Origin: Saprospiraceae bacterium | GTDB lineage: Bacteria; Bacteroidota; Bacteroidia; Chitinophagales; Saprospiraceae | Direction: 5' to 3' | Assembly: GCA_016715245.1 (NCBI GenBank) | Contig: JADKAS010000026.1 | Coordinates: 1 to 13,685 of the forward strand | Length of the DNA stretch: 13,685 bases | Translations under genes and position numbers: made by a program | Notes under the pieces: generated by a model | The model's input: the letters and a program-made list of their open reading frames with translations, nothing else | The model's database searches: none | Told to the model about the DNA's origin: nothing | Shown: positions 1 through 7,686 of the stretch, piece by piece | Layout of the letters: the number at the start of each line of letters is the position of its first letter | Position numbering within the stretch: the stretch's first letter is position 1

Positions 1-34
1 GAACTAATAAATAAAAAAGCTATAAATAAATATC

Positions 35-262
35 TCATAATGTAATTCCTAATTTTTCTAATTTATTAATATTTTCAATTGTTAATTCATGACTTTTGAT
101 TATTGAAATAAAATGAAACAAATGTTTATAATTCCATGATATTTTAAACAAATTATATTCTTTTTCAAAACTAAATTTAATAACCGATATTTTAAAAATA
201 TTACAATGTGATATGTATTGTTTTTGAAATAAATATTCTTTTTCTAATTCAAATTTTATCAT
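35..262 (-). CDS. Hypothetical protein, 75 aa, last gene of the structural run in this window
   Basis: I do not recognise this protein. Its ATG overlaps the TGA of the Ig-like virion gene upstream (ATGA overlap at 259-262), so it is probably translated by coupling with that gene and belongs to the same operon. The sequence is rich in Phe, Ile, Lys and Tyr, with no Cys, no clear membrane segment and no signal peptide. The Lys/Asn/Ile-rich composition differs from the more balanced virion genes upstream and resembles small accessory genes of AT-rich phages. The frame is open for its full length and ends in TAA. The coupled start is the main support that it is real; its function is unknown. Confidence 0.6.
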   Translation of the reverse strand: MIKFELEKEYLFQKQYISHCNIFKISVIKFSFEKEYNLFKISWNYKHLFHFISIIKSHELTIENINKLEKLGITL

Positions 263-1890
263 ATCAATTCTACAATTATTGTTGGATTTGTTAATGTATT
301 TGCAAAAAGTAATTGCCCTGTTATATTTACTGAATATTGATTTAATCCAGGTGCACCTGCAGTATAAGAGAACACAACACCGTTAACCGTTACTTTTATA
401 GTTCCTGCATAATTCGTAATATCGAGTAAATTAATTCCTAATACTGTGAATGTTGTTCCGGTTCCCCCGTATCTAACAAAGATTCCTGATTCTGTCAATG
501 GTTCTAAATATAGGTAAGTTTCTTTGGTGCAATCTCCCTGGGTGATGTTAAGCCAATAAATACCTTTACCGTCTATCACTTGCGTTGCCGCTGTGCCTAT
601 TACATTACGTCCTGCGCTTGTTTCAAATGCCCATTCATAAGTCGGCGTTGTTGCATCGGTGTCAGCTTCGAGTATTCCACCGTTTTCAATTATGTCTATT
701 GTAAAATCGCAATCGTTATCTTCCAAAGTTACTGAAATTCCTTTTACTTTATTACATTCTCCGGCCGTTGCATAAACATAATATATACCATCTTCTAACG
801 CCGTATAAGGTAAGGACGTTGCAACTTCAACACCATTTAAAACTACTGAGTAACTTTCTGTTTCACCATCCGGAACGTTTGAAACAGTACCGTTAATTGA
901 GTTTAATGTTTTGGTAAGTTCCAATTGAAAAGCTGTACATTCATCAACGATGTAATAATTCGCCTTTGCTGTACATGCTCCAATCCTTACTTCTACTTTA
1001 TAATCTCCGTACAAATCCGTTACTATTGAACTCGCACCACTCAAATAAATACCGTTACGATACCATTTATAAATCGGTGTGCCTTCTGGTTCGCCTGTTG
1101 TTATTGCGCTTAACTCTCCACCTGTGTATTGAATTTCAACCGTAAATCCTACACACTCTTCACCACCACCGCCATTGTCCGGGCTTATAATGTCATCGAT
1201 ATTTATAATATCACAACAGGTACTACCTTCTTGGAGTTCGTTCTTTAACTGATAAGAAAGTGTAAAAATTGAGTAACGTCCGCCTTCTTGCTCTTGTGCT
1301 TCGACTTCAATGTTTATTATCTCTTGCGAGTCAATAGTTACGGAATCATTAATTTTTAAACCGCTTAATATTTGAATATATCCAACAGGTGCAACAAATT
1401 GAATTCTGTATTTTTTATTAACTCTTAGTGTTTTGTCCTGTTGCCCGTATTCAGTTATTATCGTTTCGCTTTCTGTTTCAATGATGGGAGCAACTTCAAC
1501 AGGATCAAATAAGCTAATCTTTTGGGTTACTGGGTCTGAATCCCAATCATAGTATTGGTTTGCGCAACTATTCCAACTTAATATTTCTCTTGTACATGTC
1601 GATTTGGTAATGACATCTGAAAAATATATTCCATCAACATTTAAGTAATACAAAACACCGTCACTCAATGATGCGCTTACCCTTGTGGCTTGAACTGTAA
1701 CCCCTTTTACGGTCCATGTGACTGAATTGGTTGTTGGTGAAGTTACCGCACCACTAACTGCATTAACCAAAGTTACGCTGCCTATTTGCCCGGTTAAAAT
1801 AACATCTAATTGTTTTATTTTGTATATCGTTAAATTATCAACATCGGTTTCCCTTGTGTTCCATAAAAAAGGATGATATATTCCGAGCAT
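259..1890 (-). CDS. Virion/tail surface protein with three Ig-like modules, 543 aa
   Basis: Probably an exposed tail or baseplate protein, possibly host-binding. Residues 1-225 form a beta-rich N-terminal region that may attach it to the virion. A glycine-rich linker (about 240-244) leads to three tandem modules of about 70 residues. Each opens with a Cys near its start and has a second Cys about 60 residues later: C246/C306, C318/C379 and C394/C454. They share a Y-x-W or Y-S-V core strand and a D/G-x-Y-x-V/L penultimate strand, as in phage Ig-like or PKD-like domains. The last 75 residues are a separate Gly/Thr-rich beta domain. There is no signal peptide, as expected for a virion protein. 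The ATG shares its A with the TAA of the gene upstream (TAATG). The Ig reading comes from pattern and length, not a profile search; the receptor role is inference. Confidence 0.7.
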   Translation of the reverse strand: MLGIYHPFLWNTRETDVDNLTIYKIKQLDVILTGQIGSVTLVNAVSGAVTSPTTNSVTWTVKGVTVQATRVSASLSDGVLYYLNVDGIYFSDVITKSTCTREILSWNSCANQYYDWDSDPVTQKISLFDPVEVAPIIETESETIITEYGQQDKTLRVNKKYRIQFVAPVGYIQILSGLKINDSVTIDSQEIINIEVEAQEQEGGRYSIFTLSYQLKNELQEGSTCCDIINIDDIISPDNGGGGEECVGFTVEIQYTGGELSAITTGEPEGTPIYKWYRNGIYLSGASSIVTDLYGDYKVEVRIGACTAKANYYIVDECTAFQLELTKTLNSINGTVSNVPDGETESYSVVLNGVEVATSLPYTALEDGIYYVYATAGECNKVKGISVTLEDNDCDFTIDIIENGGILEADTDATTPTYEWAFETSAGRNVIGTAATQVIDGKGIYWLNITQGDCTKETYLYLEPLTESGIFVRYGGTGTTFTVLGINLLDITNYAGTIKVTVNGVVFSYTAGAPGLNQYSVNITGQLLFANTLTNPTIIVELI

Positions 1891-3575
1891 TATTTTTTAC
1901 ATTTTAACGTGATCAATCCTTTTTCGTTCACTTCGCTTGTATCTACTTTGAAAGTTCCTATGTCTGTTTTGATTGACATAAAAGGAAATAAAGTGTCCCA
2001 AGTTAACACACTACTGAAAAACTTAATCGTTGTTTCAAGTCCAATTGAAAAACCTGCAAAATCTGTATAGGTGTCACCTATTTGCCCTGTCTTGTATGGT
2101 CTGTTTAAATCATGTAAATTTCTGAAAATAGAATTCATTGAAAACTGATTGTTCAAACCGATTATATTTGTTCCATCTGTTGAAAGTAAGTAAAACAAAT
2201 ATTCATATTCAGAGCCTTCAAACTTTTTATTATTTAGAGTTGAAAAAACATCTGTTAAAAACTTTTTGACCTGATATTTTTTTTCGTTTTCTTCTTTGTA
2301 TAGATCAGGAACATTGTACTTTACTTTGATTTTGTAAAAATTATCCGTTGTCGGTTGTGCCATTAAAAACAACTCTGAATCAATTTTTTCTTTGTCTGAT
2401 TCCAAAGGTGAAATATCAACATCGGTTCTACTTGTTACATCATAGCCTTTTGTTTGGAAGTAACTTACATGCTCCCACCTTGCAATGTTTAAAGTTGTGT
2501 CCGTTGTGAGCATTAAATTAAAAAACAAACTCAAATCTGTTAATATGTCTTTTGATGTCAAAAAACCTGATTTGCCGAATGAATCTTCAATTGAGCTTTC
2601 CCGGATAATATCAAACGATTGAACTATTTTTATATCATGACAAAAGGAAGTTGCAAAGTCATAATATTTATTGGCAGGATTTGACCCGTCAGCATTAATA
2701 TTAAAAAAATTGCTTACTAAATCTAATCCTGTGCACTCAAATAAACCCAATAAAACAGCGTTTAATGACACACAATTACTTATAGGAATATCTGAATAAT
2801 TTAAAAATGTTCCGAACTCCCAAGTTGAATCTATAAAATTTAGTATAAAAATAGGTATAATTTTTTTTACTGGTGCCGACCATGATTTAACAGGAAAGAG
2901 AGATGGATTATAAAACCAAATTCCGTTAATATCAATCCAATCACTACTTATTTGTGTTCCTGAATATACGCCGACATATTGTACATAAATTTCACACTTA
3001 TGACCCTTATATTGTTCAAATAAGTCTATTATAAAGTCATATTCAGGGACAGCCGTAACTTTAATATATTCTATTGCGTATCCTTCAGCTGTTTTGTCTG
3101 GAATTCCACCAAGTTCAATTAATACGTCATTAAGAGTATAATTATTACTGTCTGGGCCAAAATATACATACTTTTGTACTTCGTGTTTCTCTTTTGTTAA
3201 AACTCCCTGTACTAAATCTATAACTCCTGCCGGGTAGTCGAAAATATTAATATTGTTAACTCCGATCAAACAATCCAAAGGATTACCAAAACTTATTTTT
3301 TTGGTTGTCACACATCTTTTAAGGTCAAACGTGCCTTCATTGTGGCTTATGAAAACATCTTTCCCCCATGTTTGATTTTCGCATTCATGAGTTAATTGTC
3401 CTATTTCTTTATCGCTGCCTTTTAAACGTTCCCTGAATAGGTAATCATGATTTTCACCTGTGAACTTAATTTCGGTTTGAATTTCAGATTTGACAAACGT
3501 ATTTTCAACTGATCTACTGAGTGTAAATCTGTCAATATAAACGTCATTTGTTAAAAATTCAAATCCTGCTTTCAA
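1890..3575 (-). CDS. Large virion structural protein, probable tail/baseplate component, 561 aa
   Basis: A long soluble beta-rich protein without signal peptide or membrane segment. The N-terminus (about 1-75), with the Y-I-D-R-F-T-L-S-R motif and then a W-G-K-D segment, resembles a conserved tail-tip or baseplate-like protein that I associate with Bacteroidota siphophages just before host-range genes; this is recalled family knowledge, not a search result. The start is unusual: TTG at 3575 overlaps the TGA of the 59-aa gene upstream as TTGA, a variant of the ATGA coupling used elsewhere here. No nearby in-frame ATG begins an equally convincing N-terminus. Its TAA overlaps the ATG of the Ig-modular protein, so the two are co-translated and probably sit together in the particle. 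Exact role unknown. Confidence 0.6.
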   Translation of the reverse strand: MKAGFEFLTNDVYIDRFTLSRSVENTFVKSEIQTEIKFTGENHDYLFRERLKGSDKEIGQLTHECENQTWGKDVFISHNEGTFDLKRCVTTKKISFGNPLDCLIGVNNINIFDYPAGVIDLVQGVLTKEKHEVQKYVYFGPDSNNYTLNDVLIELGGIPDKTAEGYAIEYIKVTAVPEYDFIIDLFEQYKGHKCEIYVQYVGVYSGTQISSDWIDINGIWFYNPSLFPVKSWSAPVKKIIPIFILNFIDSTWEFGTFLNYSDIPISNCVSLNAVLLGLFECTGLDLVSNFFNINADGSNPANKYYDFATSFCHDIKIVQSFDIIRESSIEDSFGKSGFLTSKDILTDLSLFFNLMLTTDTTLNIARWEHVSYFQTKGYDVTSRTDVDISPLESDKEKIDSELFLMAQPTTDNFYKIKVKYNVPDLYKEENEKKYQVKKFLTDVFSTLNNKKFEGSEYEYLFYLLSTDGTNIIGLNNQFSMNSIFRNLHDLNRPYKTGQIGDTYTDFAGFSIGLETTIKFFSSVLTWDTLFPFMSIKTDIGTFKVDTSEVNEKGLITLKCKK

Positions 3576-3751
3576 TTGTTGCTAAAATTTTGTTTTTTTT
3601 TATTAAAAATTTCATCAATGGTATTTATTACTTCAAAGTCACCAATGACCGTAATTATCAATACGTGGTCTTCCATTTCTTCATATGCTAAAATATCTTC
3701 AGGTTTGATATAAACCTTTAATCCGTCGGTTTTTGTGAAATATCTATACAT
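3572..3751 (-). CDS. Small conserved-looking protein, 59 aa, between MuF-like and tail genes
   Basis: A short ORF fills the space between the MuF-like gene and the 561-aa gene. The ATG at 3751 overlaps the TAG of the MuF-like gene by eight bases (ATGTATAG), and the TGA at 3574-3572 overlaps the TTG start of the next gene. Both ends are therefore coupled, which is strong evidence for translation. The protein starts M-Y-R-Y-F-T-K, has a central acidic part (P-E-D-I-L-A-Y-E-E-M-E-D) and ends in a Lys/Asn-rich tail. There is no Cys and no membrane segment. I do not recognise the family; a minor virion or assembly role is guessed only from position. Confidence 0.65.
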   Translation of the reverse strand: MYRYFTKTDGLKVYIKPEDILAYEEMEDHVLIITVIGDFEVINTIDEIFNKKKQNFSNN

Positions 3752-4679
3752 TGACTTTGTTTTTAAATAAATCGGGTCTCATCCGCCGTGCCATTTGATC
3801 ACTCACCCAGTCTAATCGATGCCTACAATTATATCCACCGCAATCGATTAAAGCGTTGTACCCTGTTTCTGGTTTGCCATCCCAATTCAAACTTTCCCAT
3901 TTCATTATTTCATCATCTGAAAAACATTTACCGTTTCTCTCTTCGCAAAAGTCTCTTGATGTCTTAATTAATCCACCTTGATAAACTGCATACTTTAAAC
4001 CTAAATCTAACCTTATCCTATTCGCTCCAACTCTTTGCATTTGGCTATACAAATCATGTGTCCACCTTGCAAAGTACCTTTGTGCCAATCTGTTGCCAAC
4101 TACCTTTGATCTTAATGCACGTCTTAATTCAACTAAATCAATTCCTTTTGTATCAGCCATTAAACTTATCGCATGTTGTTTTATGTCTAAAAATAATGGT
4201 TCTAATGTTAGGTTTTTATTTATTACCGTTGCCGAATGTCTTAATAGTTCGTCCGTAACCGTTGCTCCTGTTTTAATGGCTCTTACATCTATCTTTGATA
4301 ATTGATCTGTTGTCAATCCCATCACCGAACCAATGCCCCGGATAATGTACTTTCCTATGTTTTGAATTGCTGAACTAAAACGACTTAATAAAGAATCAAT
4401 GGAAGAAATAACACCATAATTCTGAGCATCAAATGTAATTCGTTGTTCCCGGACTTGAACCCGATCTGATAGATAATTCATAACTTCATTGAAGATTAAC
4501 TTTTCCAGCTTCTCAAATCTCGAAGCCGTTCCTTTTACAAGTTCGTCTATCTTTTCGTCCAACTCTCTCACTTGTTTTTGTTTTTTGGTCCCCCTCCTTT
4601 TTTTTTTTGTCCCCCCCCCTATTTTGTCTTTTTTTTTTTGGGGAATACCCCCCCCCCCCCTCCTTTTTCCCCCCCCCAA
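3744..4679 (-). CDS. MuF-like phage head morphogenesis protein; N-terminus corrupted
   Basis: The C-terminal third carries the signature of the Mu gpF-like minor head protein family: S-R-D-F-C-E-E-R-N-G at about residue 241, then W-E-S-L-N-W-D-G and G-G-Y-N-C-R-H at about 281-287. These proteins attach to the portal on the inside of the head, act early in head assembly and may be ejected with DNA; the gene follows the portal as expected. Residues from about 36 (after K-Q-K-Q) to the end read as normal coiled/helical protein. Residues 1-35 are Gly/Lys/Arg runs encoded by the C/T homopolymer tract and are almost certainly not the real N-terminus, so the ATG at 4679 should not be trusted. The true start is probably within or beyond 4588-4873. 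The family call is firm; the length is not. Confidence 0.8.
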   Translation of the reverse strand: MGGGKRRGGGGIPQKKKDKIGGGTKKKRRGTKKQKQVRELDEKIDELVKGTASRFEKLEKLIFNEVMNYLSDRVQVREQRITFDAQNYGVISSIDSLLSRFSSAIQNIGKYIIRGIGSVMGLTTDQLSKIDVRAIKTGATVTDELLRHSATVINKNLTLEPLFLDIKQHAISLMADTKGIDLVELRRALRSKVVGNRLAQRYFARWTHDLYSQMQRVGANRIRLDLGLKYAVYQGGLIKTSRDFCEERNGKCFSDDEIMKWESLNWDGKPETGYNALIDCGGYNCRHRLDWVSDQMARRMRPDLFKNKVNV

Positions 4680-4873
4680 CCCCCCCCTCTTTCTTTCCCC
4701 CGCCCCCCCCCCCCCGAAAAAAAATTAAAAAATTTAAAAATTTTGTTGCCTTTCCCCCCCCCCCCCCCCCCCCCCTCCCCCCCTTTTTTTTTTTTTTTGT
4801 TTTTTTTGTCTTTTTCCCCCCCCCCCCCCCCCCCCCCTCCCCCTCTTTTCTTTTTTTTCCTTTTCCCTATTTT
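4588..4873. other. Low-complexity C/T homopolymer tract, probable assembly or read artefact
   Basis: On the plus strand about 285 bases consist almost only of C runs and T runs (G and A runs on the minus strand), with one A/T-rich break near 4714-4750. It lies where the portal C-terminus and the MuF-like N-terminus should be. Codons there give only Gly, Lys, Arg and Glu on the minus strand and Pro, Phe and Ser on the plus strand. The transition from normal coding sequence is gradual on both sides, as expected where a consensus loses accuracy. I see no gene in it. If real, it would be a polypurine/polypyrimidine tract able to form G-quadruplex or triplex DNA. Confidence 0.8.
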
Positions 4874-4874
4874 T

Positions 4875-6596
4875 TTATTTTATATTCAAAATCATGACCT
4901 TTAATCTTTGTGGTTCATCTTCTTGTAATTCAGCCCGAATAATCTCTACTTCTGCATTTATTAATTCTTTGCGCCTTTCGTCCTTATACTCGAAAAACTT
5001 ATCTCCATGAACCGTTTCAATGTTTCTTCTTATCCTGCCCCAAAAGTTATACAAAATCTTTGATCTGTTGATGTTTGGCAGCCCTGCGAGTATTTGCATT
5101 GCTATTACGTCACTCTTATCATTAAACGGTCTGTATTGCTCCCAAACTGAAAACCTATTAATAAATTGCGGTGAATCTAAATGTTGTTTTCTTAGGATAG
5201 CCAAATCATAAGCCTTAATAACTTCTATTGGTGCATTTGCGTCAATTAGCTTTTTCCTGGTTTCGCTTAATGTTTCCACGTTTTCAAGTTTCATGTTTAA
5301 CGTGTACCCATGCAGGAACTCAGCACCTTCAATACCTTTTAACTCTGAATAACATTCCATCATCCAAATGAACATGTCACTTACATGTTGGCCGAATTTA
5401 TTTAAGGTTGAATAAATACCTTGCAGGTCAATTACCTTTTCTGTTGCTGTGACTTGAATTTCGCTTTGTGTAAGGGTAACGGAATTATTAAAGATTGTCT
5501 GCATAATAGCAACTTCCAACTCTTTGACATACTGCTTTTTAAAGCTGAATACCGTTTCCGGCATAAATACCGTATGGCTTAAATCAGATAGTTTTAAAGG
5601 TACTTGTTCGCCTTCGTTTGGGAGTGGAAAAGTAATTATATCTTGTGATGTGGTGTGTGTGACTAATCCAGTGCCACCGCAATTTGAGCACTTTGTGTTA
5701 GTGTTTATCCCATCCTTAAATAAAAAACCATGATGACATTCTGTTGAACTCTCTTCATTTTGGTATGTCCAGTTACATTTTTGAGCATAAGCATATTTTT
5801 GGATTACTCCATGTGCTGCTAATTCTGTGTCCATATCCGAACCCTGCCATATCAAACCCTTAAATAACTCACTTGCCGGGTCGAGCAAAGAAACAAATGT
5901 TTTGAATTGATTGTCGGCATCTCTTTGATAGCCACAAGGAAAACAAAACATTCTTTTGTATTGGTATTCCGTTACTATGAATTCACCATGCATTTGAGTT
6001 TCCTGATCTCTTGTTTTTCCTGCCTTGTTGGTGAAAACTAAAAGACCTTCATTGTGATATAGTTCAAAATCATAAACCGTTTGTTCTGCCACTTTACGCT
6101 CAAACCTGAATATAACATATTTAAACGCTCCGTTTTGAACCTTTAAATCATATAGATTATAAGCGTTGACTTCTTCAAATATTACTTCATCTTCGATTTG
6201 TCGACATACTATCCAGGCATTTGCATCTACTAAATTGTAATACTTACACCAATCAAAAGCGAGTTTTGCAATGTTGTTGTTGTAAATATAGCTTAATAGG
6301 TTTTCGCTTACTGTTTCGTTATCATGGATTACATTTATGGAAGGTTTATCCATAATATCCAATTGATCAATAACATTTTCAATCTGTCTGATGATATGTT
6401 TTGACCTGCCTATAGTTATTCTTTTGCGTTGTTCTTTTTGTGAGTCTGTTTCTCTTTTCCTGTAATCGAATAGTATTTTATCTAAGTCTTTTCCGGTGTA
6501 AAGTTTTCTTTGAATATCAGCGTCTTTGGTAGTCTTTTCAAGTACCTTGTTTGGGTTTTTACGCTCAATTGATTTGTATAATATTTCTGCAAACAT
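4875..6596 (-). CDS. Portal protein with DnaJ-like zinc-finger insert
   Basis: The portal forms the dodecameric ring at the head vertex, binds terminase during packaging and holds the head-tail connector. I recognise it by length (573 aa), position before a MuF-like gene, and a motif set I associate with Bacteroidota phage portals: a cysteine cluster with C-S-N-C-G-G-T-G (Cys at about 274, 287, 303 and 306), then H-T-T-S-Q-D-I-I-T-F-P-L-P, then a helical stem/wing region rich in T-A-T-E-K-V and L-Q-G-I-Y. A second pair, F-C-F-P-C, lies near 218-221. The frame is open seven codons further to a TTG at 6617, but the ATG at 6596 is preferred because a TAnnTTTG-like box would place transcription just upstream of it. 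The last residues run into the corrupted tract, so the annotated C-terminus may be wrong; a +1 frame at the end also reads plausibly. Confidence 0.75.
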   Translation of the reverse strand: MFAEILYKSIERKNPNKVLEKTTKDADIQRKLYTGKDLDKILFDYRKRETDSQKEQRKRITIGRSKHIIRQIENVIDQLDIMDKPSINVIHDNETVSENLLSYIYNNNIAKLAFDWCKYYNLVDANAWIVCRQIEDEVIFEEVNAYNLYDLKVQNGAFKYVIFRFERKVAEQTVYDFELYHNEGLLVFTNKAGKTRDQETQMHGEFIVTEYQYKRMFCFPCGYQRDADNQFKTFVSLLDPASELFKGLIWQGSDMDTELAAHGVIQKYAYAQKCNWTYQNEESSTECHHGFLFKDGINTNTKCSNCGGTGLVTHTTSQDIITFPLPNEGEQVPLKLSDLSHTVFMPETVFSFKKQYVKELEVAIMQTIFNNSVTLTQSEIQVTATEKVIDLQGIYSTLNKFGQHVSDMFIWMMECYSELKGIEGAEFLHGYTLNMKLENVETLSETRKKLIDANAPIEVIKAYDLAILRKQHLDSPQFINRFSVWEQYRPFNDKSDVIAMQILAGLPNINRSKILYNFWGRIRRNIETVHGDKFFEYKDERRKELINAEVEIIRAELQEDEPQRLKVMILNIK

Positions 6597-6613
6597 GTGA
6601 ATGCGATGTTTGC
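6589..6613. promoter_or_regulatory. Inverted repeat over the portal start codon
   Basis: Eight-base arms (GCAAACAT and ATGTTTGC) are separated by nine bases, and the right arm on the minus strand contains the portal ATG. In mRNA this can form a hairpin hiding the start codon; as DNA it could be an operator. A TATTTTTG box (TAnnTTTG type) lies at 6615-6622 on the minus strand, but I see no matching TTG about 17-23 bases upstream, so promoter activity here is uncertain. Confidence 0.4.
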
Positions 6614-6669
6614 GCAAAAATATATGATTTGTTTAATATGTTATGTATATTTTAATTTACTAAAATTAG

Positions 6670-6685
6670 GTTCAATTTCTTGAAC
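6670..6685 (-). terminator. Stem-loop at the end of the 118-aa gene
   Basis: A perfect six-base stem (GTTCAA / TTGAAC) with a GAAA loop spans the TGA of the cysteine-rich gene. It is AT-rich and the following bases (CTAATTTTAG) form only a short, interrupted T run, so it is a weak terminator at best. It may instead be an mRNA-processing or stability hairpin separating this gene from the portal. Confidence 0.3.
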
Positions 6686-7028
6686 ATATGCTCCTGACTG
6701 CAAAATCAGGACAATTCTCAATAATTATATTTTTACCGTTGTCTAATTCTGCAACAAAACAAGCTCCTGCATTTTTAATCTTTAACTCTTTATTTTTAAC
6801 ACATTCAAACTCTAATAATGGTTCTTTTGTGCATTTTAAATTAATGCAATAAGGACATCCTTTTGATAAGTTATATTTCATTTTAACTGCTTCTTTTTCT
6901 TTTTGAAACTGCCTAAATGTTGCTGCATATGCCTTGTACTGTTGGTAAAGTGTGTGAATGTCGCAATCTAAGTCTTTATCTTGTGCAAACTGTTGTACAC
7001 ACTCCCAAATAGTCAGGTCGTTATTCAT
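6672..7028 (-). CDS. Cysteine-rich protein of unknown function, 118 aa
   Basis: I do not recognise the family. The N-terminal 55 residues are helical and charged, with F-R-Q-F-Q-K-E-K-E-A resembling a short coiled coil. The C-terminal half carries Cys at 58, 61, 66, 76, 90, 106 and 115; C-P-Y-C-I-N-L-K-C looks like a metal-binding knuckle. There is no signal peptide or membrane segment, so it probably acts in the cytoplasm, where these cysteines would bind zinc rather than form disulfides. The ATG overlaps the TGA of the 40-aa ORF upstream (ATGA), so it is coupled to the tail-chaperone-like gene pair. It lies just before the portal, but nothing in the sequence links it to packaging. Confidence 0.6.
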   Translation of the reverse strand: MNNDLTIWECVQQFAQDKDLDCDIHTLYQQYKAYAATFRQFQKEKEAVKMKYNLSKGCPYCINLKCTKEPLLEFECVKNKELKIKNAGACFVAELDNGKNIIIENCPDFAVRSICSRN

Positions 7029-7147
7029 TCCTTTGTCTTTTTACTGATTTCTACACACACATCAAATAAATCCAACATCTCAAAGATAGGCATTTGTTTG
7101 ACATATTCAACTGAATAACCGGAATTTCTTACTACAAATATACTCAT
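7025..7147 (-). CDS. Small ORF, 40 aa; possible frameshift extension of the tail-chaperone-like gene
   Basis: From ATG at 7147 this reads 40 residues, with G-Y-S-V-E-Y-V-K-Q-M-P and E-M-L-D-L-F-D in a helical C-terminal part. It ends in TGA overlapping the ATG of the cysteine-rich gene. Its frame stays open upstream through the end of the 167-aa gene as far as the T9 tract at 7262-7270. It could therefore be translated on its own or as a -1 frameshift extension of that gene, as with lambda G/GT-type tail assembly chaperones. The helix with a Met-Pro or Met-Leu core recalls such extensions, but this is inference from arrangement. No Shine-Dalgarno site supports independent initiation. Confidence 0.5.
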   Translation of the reverse strand: MSIFVVRNSGYSVEYVKQMPIFEMLDLFDVCVEISKKTKE

Positions 7148-7179
7148 TTTCTCATATGTGTTCGTTAACTCTTTTTCTT

Positions 7180-7683
7180 TTACTCGTTCCCTTGATTTCT
7201 TTGCCTTTCCACTTCGAGCTTGTAATTTTGCTGAAATGATGGTATGTGCCTTGACACAAGCAAAAAAAAATCATTCATATCTATTTCTTTCCAATCGTTG
7301 TACTTTTCCCTGATTACATCTTCTGTTATCTCTCCAACATCTTCAATTACATTGCCTTCTTTGTCACACTTCAAACAGAATAAAGCTGCAAATTCAACTA
7401 ATTGCGGTCTGCCTGTTTCATTGTATTTTACTATTCCGTTTCTCAGGTCTGTTAATTCGGTGTATGGCTGAATCATATCCCCAAATGTTTGCGCCTTGTT
7501 TACCCGGTTAATTACTGAATTTAAAGTTTTAATAAATGTATCCATATCCATACGGGTACTTATCAAAGTGCTCCAAAGTTCATATTTCGGCCATCTTCCA
7601 ACGCTTATTTTTTCAGGGAGTATTTTATAAACCGTTCCTGATTTTCCTATGATTATTCTTTTTTCCCAATCTATTTTACTCAC
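7180..7683 (-). CDS. Tail-assembly-chaperone-like protein, 167 aa
   Basis: The protein has a short N-terminal strand region (S-K-I-D-W-E-K-R), a helical middle with F-G-D-M-I-Q-P-Y and L-R-N-G-I-V, the segment F-A-A-L-F-C, and a C-terminal helix M-N-D-F-F-L-L-V-S-R-H-I-P-S-F. I associate this pattern of W-x-x-x-D-x-x-D-F-F and I-P-x-F with small phage proteins of the tail-assembly-chaperone type in Bacteroidota; this is recall, not a search. The start is GTG at 7683, four bases after the TAA of the gene upstream. The D-F-F-L codons contain nine T in a row, and the -1 frame from there is open for about 80 codons. A tape measure normally follows this type of gene but none is seen, which lowers confidence in the role. 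Confidence 0.5.
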   Translation of the reverse strand: MSKIDWEKRIIIGKSGTVYKILPEKISVGRWPKYELWSTLISTRMDMDTFIKTLNSVINRVNKAQTFGDMIQPYTELTDLRNGIVKYNETGRPQLVEFAALFCLKCDKEGNVIEDVGEITEDVIREKYNDWKEIDMNDFFLLVSRHIPSFQQNYKLEVERQRNQGNE

Positions 7684-7686
7684 GCA

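Noticed and set aside
259..1890. Diversity-generating retroelement target in the Ig-like tail gene
   Set aside because: No reverse transcriptase and no near-copy of the gene's 3' end found in the window.
1873..2070. Short plus-strand frame opposite the 561-aa virion gene
   Set aside because: Shadow of a well-supported minus-strand gene, no start context or coupling.
4058..4305. Two plus-strand frames opposite the MuF-like gene
   Set aside because: Overlapping shadows in the reverse direction of a recognised family.
4489..4904. Plus-strand open frames rich in Pro and Phe
   Set aside because: They exist only because C and T runs lack stop codons; composition is not protein-like and they lie opposite portal and MuF genes.
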